NCBI RefSeq assembly: GCF_021213805.1
Contig: NZ_JAJQJI010000001.1
Location: 441,944-505,943 of the forward strand
Length of the DNA stretch: 64,000 bases
Reading direction: 5' to 3'
Source: Mycobacterium sp. MYCO198283
GTDB taxonomy: Bacteria > Actinomycetota > Actinomycetes > Mycobacteriales > Mycobacteriaceae
Shown: piece after piece, positions 55,733 through 63,612 of the stretch
Layout: every line of letters starts with the position of its first letter
Numbering within the stretch: the first letter of the stretch is position 1
The notes under the pieces: generated by a model
What the model was told of the DNA's origin: nothing
The model's input: only the letters and a program-made list of their open reading frames with translations
Databases searched by the model: none
Translations under genes and position numbers: made by a program

Positions 55733-57979
55733 ATGACCGATTCCACCAGGGGCGCGCCGCTGGGCACCTGGCTGGCCGATCTCGACGACGACCGCCTGGT
55801 TCGCCTGCTGCGGTTGCGTCCCGATCTGACGTCCCCGCCCCCGGGCAGCCTGGCGGCGCTGGCGGCGCGCGCCCAGTCGCGGCAGTCGGTGCGGCCCGCC
55901 GTCGAGCAGCTGGACTTCCTGACGCTCGCCGTCATCGACGCCCTGCTCGTGCTGCAGGCCGACACCGCGGCCGTGCCGCTGACCAAGCTCCATGCGCTGA
56001 TCGGCGACCGCGCGCCGCGCGACGCGGTGGCGGACGCGGTCGAGGCGCTCCGCGACCGCGCCCTGGTGTGGGGTGAGGACTCGGTGCGCGTGGCGGCCGA
56101 GACGGCCTCGGCGCTCCCTTGGCATCCCGGCCAGGTGATCTCCGAGGACACCACGCGCCCGCCGGATGAGGTCCGCGCGCTACTCGACGGCCTCGACGAC
56201 CCGCAGCGGGACATCCTGGAGCGGCTGGTGACCGGCTCGCCGGTGGGACGCACGCGTGACGCCGCGCCCGGCACCCCGTCCGACCGGCCGGTGCAGCGGT
56301 TGCTCGCCGCCGGGCTGCTCCGTCAGCTCGACGCCGAGACCGTGATCCTGCCGCGGCTGGTGGGGCAGCTGCTGCGTGGTGAGCCGCCGGGACCGCTGAC
56401 CCTCACGCCGCCGCGCCCGGAGCTGCCGGTGCGGCCGGTGGCCGACGTCGACGCGGCGGCCGCGGGTGCGGTCGTGGACCTGTTGCGCGAGGTGGAGCTG
56501 CTGCTCGACATCCTGGGTGCCGCGCCCGTGCCGGAGCTGCGCAGCGGCGGCTTGGGGGTGCGGGAGGTCCGGCGGCTGACGAAGGTGACCGGGCTCGACG
56601 AACCCCGCCTGGGCCTGCTGCTGGAGCTCAGCGCGGGCGCCGGCCTGATCTCCGCCGGCCAGCCGGATCCGCCGCCCGCCGACGGCGTGGCGCCGTTCTG
56701 GGCGCCGACGGTCGCCGCCGACCGGTTCGTCGAGGCGACGCCCGCGGCGCGCTGGCAACTGCTGGCGTCGACGTGGCTCACACTGCCCCGCCGGCCGAGC
56801 CTGATCGGCCGCCGCGGCCCCGACGGCAAGCCGATCCCGGCGCTGGCCGACGTCATGCCGCAGAGCGCTGTTCCGCTGGACCGGCGCCTGCTGCTGCAGA
56901 CGCTGGCCGAACTGCCGCCCGGCACCGCGGTCCCCGCGCCCGCCGCCTCGGAGCTGCTGCGCTGGCGGCGGCCCCGGTGGGCGGCGCGGCTGCAGGACGA
57001 GCCGATCGCCGACCTGCTCGACGAGGCGACCGCGCTGGGCATCGTGGGCCGCGGCGCGCTGAGCACACCGGCGCGCGCCCTGCAGGCCGGCGACGCCGAG
57101 GCGGCCGCGGCGGCGATGCAGCAGATCCTGCCCGCGCCCATCGACTACTTCCTGGTGCAGGCGGACCTGACGGTCGTGGTGCCCGGTCCGCTCGACCGCG
57201 AGCTCGCCGAACGGTTGGCCGTGGTGGCCGACGTGGAGTCCGCCGGCGCCGCCATGGTGTACCGCGTCAGCGAGGCGTCGATCCGGCGCGCGCTGGACAC
57301 CGGCATCACGGCCAGCACGCTGCAGGCGTTCTTCGCCAAGCACTCGAAGACGCCGGTGCCCCAGGGGCTCACCTATCTCGTCGACGACGTCGCACGGCGC
57401 CACGGGCGGTTGCGCGTCGGGATCGCGAGCTCGTTCGTCCGCTGCGAGGACCCGGCGCTGCTGACGGAGGTGATGTCGGCTCCGGTGGCCGAGGACCTGC
57501 AATTGCGGCTGCTCGCCCCCACGGTCGCGGTGTCGCAGGCGCCGCTGGCCGAGCTGCTGGCGGGGTTGCGTGCCGCCGGTCTCGCACCGGCCGCCGAGGA
57601 CGCCACGGGCACCATCGTTGACCTGCGCGGCAGCCGCGCTCGGGTGCCGACGCCGCCGCAGCGCCGCACCAGCCGCCCGGCGCCGGTCGACGACGACAAG
57701 CTGCGCGCCATCGTTGCGGTGCTGCGCAAGGTGGCGAGCACCCCGGTGGGGCTGACGCTCGACGCGGCGTCGGCGATGCTGGCGCTGCAGGAGGCGGTGC
57801 GCGACCACACCACCGTGCTCATCGGCTACGTCGACAACGCCGGCGTGCGCAGCCAGCGGGTGGTCGAGCCGGTCAGCCTGCGCGGCGGGCAGCTCGCCGC
57901 GTTCGATCCCGCGGCCGGGCGGGTGCGGGAGTTCGCGGTGCACCGGGTGTCGTCGGTGGTGCCGGTCGAGCCGGATTGA
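55733..57979 (+). CDS. Helicase-associated protein with XPB/Ssl2-like N-terminal domain (Rv0862c homologue)
   Basis: A 748-residue protein encoded just ahead of the XPB helicase. The N-terminal half is helical and Leu-rich ([20 protein letters not shown]); the segment about 455-560 ([20 protein letters not shown], then [19 protein letters not shown]) resembles the XPB/Ssl2 helicase-associated domain, and the C-terminus has a WYL-like [20 protein letters not shown] strand set. No Walker motifs, so it is not itself a motor. It probably partners the helicase in DNA repair; that role is inferred from context. Confidence 0.82.
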   Translation: MTDSTRGAPLGTWLADLDDDRLVRLLRLRPDLTSPPPGSLAALAARAQSRQSVRPAVEQLDFLTLAVIDALLVLQADTAAVPLTKLHALIGDRAPRDAVADAVEALRDRALVWGEDSVRVAAETASALPWHPGQVISEDTTRPPDEVRALLDGLDDPQRDILERLVTGSPVGRTRDAAPGTPSDRPVQRLLAAGLLRQLDAETVILPRLVGQLLRGEPPGPLTLTPPRPELPVRPVADVDAAAAGAVVDLLREVELLLDILGAAPVPELRSGGLGVREVRRLTKVTGLDEPRLGLLLELSAGAGLISAGQPDPPPADGVAPFWAPTVAADRFVEATPAARWQLLASTWLTLPRRPSLIGRRGPDGKPIPALADVMPQSAVPLDRRLLLQTLAELPPGTAVPAPAASELLRWRRPRWAARLQDEPIADLLDEATALGIVGRGALSTPARALQAGDAEAAAAAMQQILPAPIDYFLVQADLTVVVPGPLDRELAERLAVVADVESAGAAMVYRVSEASIRRALDTGITASTLQAFFAKHSKTPVPQGLTYLVDDVARRHGRLRVGIASSFVRCEDPALLTEVMSAPVAEDLQLRLLAPTVAVSQAPLAELLAGLRAAGLAPAAEDATGTIVDLRGSRARVPTPPQRRTSRPAPVDDDKLRAIVAVLRKVASTPVGLTLDAASAMLALQEAVRDHTTVLIGYVDNAGVRSQRVVEPVSLRGGQLAAFDPAAGRVREFAVHRVSSVVPVEPD

Positions 57980-57996
57980 GCACTGCCGGCGCGCGG

Positions 57997-58002
57997 GATA
58001 AT
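57997..58002 (+). promoter_or_regulatory. Probable -10 hexamer (GATAAT) ahead of the ercc3 upstream ORF
   Basis: GATAAT differs from TATAAT at one position and ends seven bases before an ATG at 58009. With a purine start at that A the transcript would be leaderless. This would give ercc3 its own promoter although it follows the 748-residue gene closely. Confidence 0.45.
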
Positions 58003-58008
58003 GGTGGG

Positions 58009-58041
58009 ATGTCTTTCTGCCAGAAGCCGGGGCGACCGTGA
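58009..58041 (+). CDS. Possible leaderless 10-codon upstream ORF coupled to ercc3
   Basis: ATG at 58009 opens MSFCQKPGRP and stops with TGA at 58039-58041, overlapping the ercc3 GTG (58038-58040) by three bases. The ercc3 start lacks a clear ribosome site, so terminating ribosomes could supply its initiation. Short leaderless ORFs of this kind are common in mycobacteria. Chance occurrence cannot be excluded for ten codons. Confidence 0.35.
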   Translation: MSFCQKPGRP

Positions 58042-59687
58042 CCGACGGACCGCTGATCGTCCAGTCCGACAAGACGGTGCTGCTCGAAGTCGACCACCCC
58101 AAGGCGGCGGATGCCCGCGCCGCCATCGCGCCGTTCGCCGAGCTCGAGCGCGCCCCGGAGCACGTCCACACCTACCGGATCACGCCGCTGGCGCTGTGGA
58201 ACGCCCGCGCCGCGGGCCACGACGCCGAGCAGGTCGTCGACGCCCTGGTCACCCACTCGCGCTACGCCGTCCCGCAGCCGCTGCTGGTCGACATCGTCGA
58301 CACCATGGCCCGCTACGGCCGCCTGCAGCTGGTGAAGCATCCCGCGCACGGGCTGACGCTGGTGAGCTTCGACCGCGCGGTGCTCGAAGAAGTGTTGCGG
58401 CACAAAAAGATCGCGCCGATGCTGGGGGCACGCATCGACGACGACACGGTGATCGTCCACCCTAGCGAGCGCGGCCGCGTCAAGCAGCTGCTGCTGAAGA
58501 TCGGCTGGCCCGCCGAGGATCTCGCGGGATACGTCGACGGCGAGAAGCACCGGATCGACCTGCGGCAGGACGGCTGGCAGCTGCGCGACTACCAGGAGAT
58601 GGCCGCGGATTCGTTCTGGGCGGGCGGCTCCGGCGTCGTCGTGCTGCCGTGCGGCGCCGGCAAGACGCTGGTGGGCGCTGCCGCGATGGCCAAGGCGGGC
58701 GCCACCACGCTGATCCTGGTCACCAACACGGTGGCGGGCCGGCAGTGGAAGCGGGAGCTGATCGCCCGCACGTCGCTCACCGAGGACGAGATCGGCGAGT
58801 ACTCCGGCGAACGCAAGGAGATCCGCCCGGTCACCATCGCCACGTACCAGGTGATCACGCGCCGCACCAAGGGTGAGTACCGCCACCTCGAGCTGTTCGA
58901 CAGCCGCGACTGGGGACTGATCATCTACGACGAGGTCCACCTGTTGCCGGCGCCGGTGTTCCGGATGACGGCGGACCTGCAGTCCCGCCGGCGCCTCGGG
59001 CTCACCGCCACGCTGATCCGAGAGGACGGCCGCGAGGGCGACGTCTTCAGCTTGATCGGGCCGAAACGCTACGACGCGCCGTGGAAGGACATCGAGTCCC
59101 AGGGCTGGATCGCCCCGGCGGAGTGCATCGAGGTGCGTGTCACGATGACCGACAACGAGCGGATGATCTACGCGACCGCCGAACCCGAGGAACGCTACAA
59201 GCTGTGCTCCACGGTCCACACGAAGATTCCGGTCGTGCGGTCGATCCTGGAGCGCCACCGCGACGCGCAGACATTGGTCATCGGCGCCTATCTTGACCAG
59301 CTGGACGAGTTGGGCGCCGAACTCGACGCCCCGGTCATCCAGGGGTCGACGAAGACGGCGGAGCGCGAGGCGCTGTTCGACCAATTCCGTCGCGGCGAGA
59401 TCTCCACGCTGGTGGTCTCGAAGGTCGCCAACTTCTCGATCGATCTCCCGGAAGCCTCTGTCGCCGTGCAGGTTTCGGGCACCTTCGGCTCCCGGCAGGA
59501 GGAGGCGCAGCGCCTCGGCCGGCTGCTGCGGCCAAAGGCCGAGGGCGGTGGCGCGTTCTTCTACTCCGTGGTCGCCCGCGACAGCCTCGACGCCGAGTAC
59601 GCCGCGCACCGGCAGCGTTTCCTCGCCGAGCAGGGCTACGGCTACGTCATCAAGGACGCCGACGACCTGCTGGGTCCGGCGCTCTGA
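58038..59687 (+). CDS. ercc3: DNA repair helicase XPB (Ercc3, SF2 3'-5')
   Basis: A 549-residue bacterial XPB. An N-terminal damage-recognition region precedes Walker A PCGAGKT (Lys209), the DEVH box (Asp298), motif III GLTATLIREDG that includes the RED motif typical of XPB, and the motif VI QEEAQRLGRLLRPK. It unwinds DNA 3'-5' in repair. Start GTG at 58038 with weak ribosome site, see the upstream ORF. In the remembered reference order fadB follows next; here the AIPR gene does. Confidence 0.94.
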   Translation: MTDGPLIVQSDKTVLLEVDHPKAADARAAIAPFAELERAPEHVHTYRITPLALWNARAAGHDAEQVVDALVTHSRYAVPQPLLVDIVDTMARYGRLQLVKHPAHGLTLVSFDRAVLEEVLRHKKIAPMLGARIDDDTVIVHPSERGRVKQLLLKIGWPAEDLAGYVDGEKHRIDLRQDGWQLRDYQEMAADSFWAGGSGVVVLPCGAGKTLVGAAAMAKAGATTLILVTNTVAGRQWKRELIARTSLTEDEIGEYSGERKEIRPVTIATYQVITRRTKGEYRHLELFDSRDWGLIIYDEVHLLPAPVFRMTADLQSRRRLGLTATLIREDGREGDVFSLIGPKRYDAPWKDIESQGWIAPAECIEVRVTMTDNERMIYATAEPEERYKLCSTVHTKIPVVRSILERHRDAQTLVIGAYLDQLDELGAELDAPVIQGSTKTAEREALFDQFRRGEISTLVVSKVANFSIDLPEASVAVQVSGTFGSRQEEAQRLGRLLRPKAEGGGAFFYSVVARDSLDAEYAAHRQRFLAEQGYGYVIKDADDLLGPAL

Positions 59688-59715
59688 TGGCTACGCCGTC
59701 AGCGCTTCGTTTAGC

Positions 59716-59721
59716 TAAGAT
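59716..59721 (+). promoter_or_regulatory. Probable -10 hexamer (TAAGAT) of the AIPR gene
   Basis: TAAGAT fits TANNNT, and eight bases later comes the GTG at 59730, the spacing of a leaderless mycobacterial transcript. No ribosome site exists between the helicase stop and this GTG. Confidence 0.5.
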
Positions 59722-59729
59722 ATTGCTCC

Positions 59730-61397
59730 GTGAGCAAGTTTCATGTTAACCAGATCGAAACTCATATCAAGAGCCGTTATGAAGTCGGCCACTGGAACGA
59801 TCAGCTCACGCCGGAGAATAACCTCTCAAGACTCCTCGCTCTCCATGCGCTAGGTCTCGTACCTGGATTCAACGCTGAGGATAGTGACGCTATCGTCGAG
59901 ATAACAGACGGCGAGGGAGATCACGGGATAGACGCCGTTGGGGTTGACCCAAGCGGACGGCTCGTAGTGATAGTTCAGTCGAAGTGGCGACAGAATGGGA
60001 GTGGATCGCTCGGACTGTCAGATGTTTTGAAGTTTCTTCAAGGCGCTAGATCACTCCTAGGTATGCAGGCGGCAGAGGACGTCTTGCAAGCTTCCGAATC
60101 AACCCGCAGTGCAGTCAACGCCGTCCTGAGAACACCAGGCGCGAAGATCGAGCTAGTCACAGTTACCACTGCGATTGAACCGCTTGCGAGTGAGGTTACG
60201 AGTCCGATTTCCGATCTGCTAGGACAGTTGAACGATCTGGAAGATACAGAACCCCTAGCAGGTCATACACACATAGCGCAGGCTGACCTGTTCAACTCGA
60301 TCGCGGACTCCAGTCGTCCGTCCGTCGATATAGAGATGCAGATACTGGATTGGGGACGAGCTTACGAACCGCAGAGAGTGTTCTACGGACGTGTTTCGGC
60401 GAGAACCATTGCCCAATGGTTTCAATCATTCGGATCCGATCTGTTCGCGGACAACATCAGGGTTGTCATACCGAGGTCCGATATAAATGAGGGCATCTTC
60501 AATACGTTAAAGACGTCGCCGGAACGCTTTTTCTACTACAACAACGGCATAACGATCCTAGCTGAAAGAATTGAAACGGGTGCCAGCGGCATGGTATCTC
60601 GTGAAGCAGCTTTTATTAAACTCATGAACGCTAGTATAGTGAATGGCGCCCAGACAGTCTCGACACTCGGTTCCGCTGTCGGGTCGGCTTACGAGACACA
60701 ATTGGAATCAGCTTATGTGATCGTTAGATGCATTGAAGTGCCGCAAGATGACTCTGAGCTGGCGCGAATGATCACGCGCTATGCGAATACTCAGAATGAG
60801 GTTTCAAGCCAGGATTTCGCCTTTCTGGACGAAAACCAGCACCGCCTCGCCAATGAGCTTGCAGTGATGGGCTATGAGTACGTACTTCGGAGTGCAGAAG
60901 TGCCTAAGCAGCGGGACCGCACGAAGGTCATCGACTTGCGGCAAGCGGCGATCGCACTAGCGTGCGCATCCGAGAGCGTTGCGCCAGCGGTTACGGCGAA
61001 ACGTGAAGTTTCCAGGCTCTTCGCCGACAACTCGTTGTACCGATCGCTTTTCAACCCGAATACGGATCCGATGCGACTCGTCCAAGCAGTACGGGTAATG
61101 GAGCACGTCGACGATATCTTAGACGTGATTGAACAGTACAGCGACGGCGTGCGAGCCGGCATCGCGGTGCACGGCCGCCGCGCCATAGCGCATGTAATAT
61201 TGAGGGAGTTAGGCGAACCCTTCCTTATTGATCCACAGAGCGACCTTGATAGCCGACTCGATGACATAGAAGAAAGGGTTGAACAGATAGTGCAGAAGCT
61301 CGTCGAAGTGTTTCCGGACAACGCTTACCCGGGCAATGTATTCAAGAACCAGTCGCGCGTGAGTTACCTGCTTAGTCAGGCTGAAGTAACACACTAG
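59730..61397 (+). CDS. AIPR-family protein with N-terminal Mrr-like PD-(D/E)XK nuclease motif; candidate phage-defence gene
   Basis: A 555-residue protein unlike its neighbours. N-terminal part: GDHGIDAV (Asp68) followed by VVIVQSKW (Gln83, Lys85), the D...QxK core of Mrr-type restriction nucleases. Central part: AIPR signature FFYYNNGIT (267-275), NGAQT (305-309) and ITRYANTQNEVSSQDF (348-363). The C-terminus is helical. AIPR proteins were named for abortive infection phage resistance. G+C is low: a hand count gives 31/60 at 59761-59820 and 24/60 at 60481-60540, against 48/60 at 58621-58680 in ercc3. It also uses codons rare nearby (TTA at Leu260, several ATA and AGA). Probably transferred horizontally. 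Defence role is inferred. Confidence 0.85.
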   Translation: MSKFHVNQIETHIKSRYEVGHWNDQLTPENNLSRLLALHALGLVPGFNAEDSDAIVEITDGEGDHGIDAVGVDPSGRLVVIVQSKWRQNGSGSLGLSDVLKFLQGARSLLGMQAAEDVLQASESTRSAVNAVLRTPGAKIELVTVTTAIEPLASEVTSPISDLLGQLNDLEDTEPLAGHTHIAQADLFNSIADSSRPSVDIEMQILDWGRAYEPQRVFYGRVSARTIAQWFQSFGSDLFADNIRVVIPRSDINEGIFNTLKTSPERFFYYNNGITILAERIETGASGMVSREAAFIKLMNASIVNGAQTVSTLGSAVGSAYETQLESAYVIVRCIEVPQDDSELARMITRYANTQNEVSSQDFAFLDENQHRLANELAVMGYEYVLRSAEVPKQRDRTKVIDLRQAAIALACASESVAPAVTAKREVSRLFADNSLYRSLFNPNTDPMRLVQAVRVMEHVDDILDVIEQYSDGVRAGIAVHGRRAIAHVILRELGEPFLIDPQSDLDSRLDDIEERVEQIVQKLVEVFPDNAYPGNVFKNQSRVSYLLSQAEVTH

Positions 61398-61490
61398 TTC
61401 TTGGGCGTCTCGACCCCACCGCGGCCTCAGCCCGCCGGTCGCCGCGATATGTGACTTGACCCGCGGCAATAGGCTGAGGTACTAACGTTG

Positions 61491-62021
61491 ATGGTCATGA
61501 GCGCATTGCAGCGAAGCCGGGGGACGAACGTCGCTGGCATGTTATTTCTAATCGCCTTGACGGTATGCACCGGCGCCGTGCTCGGCGCGGCGCCCGCCCT
61601 CGCCGATCCGGCCGTTCCGGTCGCGGATCCGGCGTCGCCCCCGCCCGTCGGCCCGCCGCCGGTGCCTGAAATCCCCAACCCGGTCTACGGCTCCGGCGAC
61701 GGTCCGCTCGGGTTCCTCCGCGACGCCTGGCACACGGCCCGTGATCCCTACGGCTTGACCGAAGCCCCCGGCCAGGCCGTCGGCACCGCGCCGCCGGCGG
61801 GCGCAGGACCGGCGCCCGCGCTGCCCCCGGGCTATACCTCGATCAACGCGCCCGAGTCGTCAACGCCGGCAGTCGATCCCGGCGTGCGGCCGGCGGTCGC
61901 CGGACCGCCGCCACCCCCGGGTTATTACCCGCTGACCGGTCCGCCGCCGCCGGGATACTACGACCCGCCGCCGCCGGCGATGCCGCCGATGCCGATCCCA
62001 CCGCCCGGAACGACGCCGTAG
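61491..62021 (+). CDS. Proline-rich secreted protein with YLRD/FLRD-type motif
   Basis: About 176 residues. A signal peptide covers about residues 1-39 (LIALTVCTGAVLGAAPALAD, cleavage after ALA). The mature part is Pro/Gly/Ala-rich with PPPGYY repeats at the C-terminus. One ordered block, GDGPLGFLRDAWHTARDPYG near residue 72, resembles the RpfA block [16 protein letters not shown] at 61491 used; TTG 61488 and ATG 61497 are alternatives, with GAGG at 61476. Cell-wall or envelope location is likely; function unknown. It marks the return to normal G+C after the AIPR gene. Confidence 0.75.
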   Translation: MVMSALQRSRGTNVAGMLFLIALTVCTGAVLGAAPALADPAVPVADPASPPPVGPPPVPEIPNPVYGSGDGPLGFLRDAWHTARDPYGLTEAPGQAVGTAPPAGAGPAPALPPGYTSINAPESSTPAVDPGVRPAVAGPPPPPGYYPLTGPPPPGYYDPPPPAMPPMPIPPPGTTP

Positions 62022-62027
62022 CGATCG

Positions 62028-62372
62028 TCAGGTGTGCGGGCCGACCCGCTGAAAGACCGTCAACAGCACCGCGGAGTCCTCGAGGGCCTGCAGCGAGTGG
62101 CGCTCGTGCGGGATGGCGATGTGATCACCCGCGGACCCTTCCCAGTTGGCGTCACCGACGGTGAGTGTGACGCGACCCAGCAGCACCTGCAGCGTCGCCT
62201 CCTCCGGGCTCTCGTGCTCGTCGAGACCGCTGCCGGCGGTCAGCGCGATCAGCGTTTGCCGCAGCGAGTGCTCATGCCCGCCGTAGACGGTGTGCGCGCT
62301 GCGTCCGCTGTTCGACGTGCGCGCGGTCTCCAGGTGCTCCCGCGCCGCCGCCGTCAGTGAGATCTTCTCCAT
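62028..62372 (-). CDS. Cupin-domain protein
   Basis: A 114-residue single cupin. The two barrel motifs are readable though imperfect: LTAGSGLDEHESPEEATLQV (motif 1, with His and Glu) and GDHIAIPHERHSLQALED (motif 2, with His). VLLGRVTLTVGDANW lies between. Small cupins of this type bind metals and often act as isomerases or stress-related ligand binders. It ends six bases from the convergent proline-rich gene. Specific role unknown. Confidence 0.82.
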   Translation of the reverse strand: MEKISLTAAAREHLETARTSNSGRSAHTVYGGHEHSLRQTLIALTAGSGLDEHESPEEATLQVLLGRVTLTVGDANWEGSAGDHIAIPHERHSLQALEDSAVLLTVFQRVGPHT

Positions 62373-62436
62373 CGCCTCTTCTCCTCCGCTCCCCGGGTTC
62401 GTACCCGGCGGCGCGGGGACCCTAACGCTGGGAGGA

Positions 62437-63591
62437 TCAGACGGACAGGATGGTCGCCGACGCGGTCCCGGGTGCGCCGTACACCTGCGCGAGCCCGACC
62501 TTCGGTTCGCCCGGCACCTGGCGTTCGCCGGCCTCGCCGCGCAACTGCCGCACCAGCTCGTGCATCTGCCGCAGCCCGGAGGCGCCGATGGGTTCGCCGT
62601 TGGCGATCAGCCCGCCGTCGGTGTTGACCGGGATGGACCCGCCGATCTCGGTGGCGCCGTCGGCCAGCAGCTTCTCCTGCTCGCCGTCGGCGCACAGCCC
62701 CGTCTCGGCCATGTGGATCACCTCGGCGCCGGCGTCGGTGTCCTGCAGCTGAGCCACGTCGACGTCCTCCGGGCCGATGCCCGCGGCCTCGTAGGCGGCC
62801 CGCGCCGCGTACACGGTGGGGGCGGCGTCCTCGTCGAGCGGGGCGGACGTGGCGTGCACCTCGTAGGCGCCGAACCGACGGGTCCGAATCTCAGACGCCC
62901 GCACGTACACCGGCTTCTTGGCGTAGCGGTGCGCGAGGTCGCCGCGGCACATGATCACCGCGGCCGCACCCTCGTCGGGTGCGCAGAACATGTACTGCGT
63001 CAACGGGTAGTTCAGCACCGTCGAGTTGAGGATCTCGTCCTCGCCGATCGGCTTGCGGCGGAACGCATTCGGGTTCAGTGCGCCGTTGCGGAAGTTCTTG
63101 GCCGCGACCTTCGCCAGCGTGGCCTGCGAGATGCCGTGCTTGTGCAGGTAGTGGTTGGCCTTCATCCCGAAGAACTTGGTGGTGACGAACTGGCCGTTCT
63201 GGGCGTACCACTGCGGCAGGGCGAGCTTGGCGGGGTCGTCGGTGAAGGCGCCGCGGGGGTGCTTGTCGAGCCCGATCGCGATGCCGATGTCGTACTTGCC
63301 CAACCGGATGGTGTCCGCGGTCTGCTGGATGGCGCTCGCGGCGGTGGCGCAGGCGTTGAACACGTTGGTGAACGTGATGCCCGTGAGCCCGACGAGCCGG
63401 GTCACGGAGTCCGGGTTGGACACCTCGTAGCTGCCACCGAAGCCGAATTGGATGTCCTGCCACTGCAATCCGGCGTCGTCGAGCGCCAGCTGGATGGCAT
63501 CGGCACCCATCTCGACGGCGGACTTGCCCTCGAACCGGCCGAACGGGTGCAGACCGACCCCGATGATCGCGACGTCGTTGTGGTTCGTCAT
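62437..63591 (-). CDS. Thiolase-fold protein of the lipid-transfer/Ltp aldolase type
   Basis: A 384-residue thiolase-superfamily protein. The first half has NVFNACATAASAIQQT with Cys81. However, the thiolase GHP histidine is replaced in NGEPIGASG (Glu333), and the C-terminal CxG is replaced by QVYGAPG (Tyr371). So normal thiolysis is unlikely; Ltp-type retro-aldolases that shorten steroid side chains also depart from thiolase chemistry and require a DUF35 partner. A DUF35 gene lies 21 bp upstream in the same direction. The catalytic role is inferred. Confidence 0.8.
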   Translation of the reverse strand: MTNHNDVAIIGVGLHPFGRFEGKSAVEMGADAIQLALDDAGLQWQDIQFGFGGSYEVSNPDSVTRLVGLTGITFTNVFNACATAASAIQQTADTIRLGKYDIGIAIGLDKHPRGAFTDDPAKLALPQWYAQNGQFVTTKFFGMKANHYLHKHGISQATLAKVAAKNFRNGALNPNAFRRKPIGEDEILNSTVLNYPLTQYMFCAPDEGAAAVIMCRGDLAHRYAKKPVYVRASEIRTRRFGAYEVHATSAPLDEDAAPTVYAARAAYEAAGIGPEDVDVAQLQDTDAGAEVIHMAETGLCADGEQEKLLADGATEIGGSIPVNTDGGLIANGEPIGASGLRQMHELVRQLRGEAGERQVPGEPKVGLAQVYGAPGTASATILSV

Positions 63592-63612
63592 GGCGCGGAA
63601 GTCCTTCTCGTC

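Noticed and set aside
61401..61487. Attachment site or terminal repeat of the AIPR insertion
   Set aside because: No sequence of 10 bases or more was found repeated between the region before 59730 and the region after 61397, so the ends of the insertion cannot be defined.
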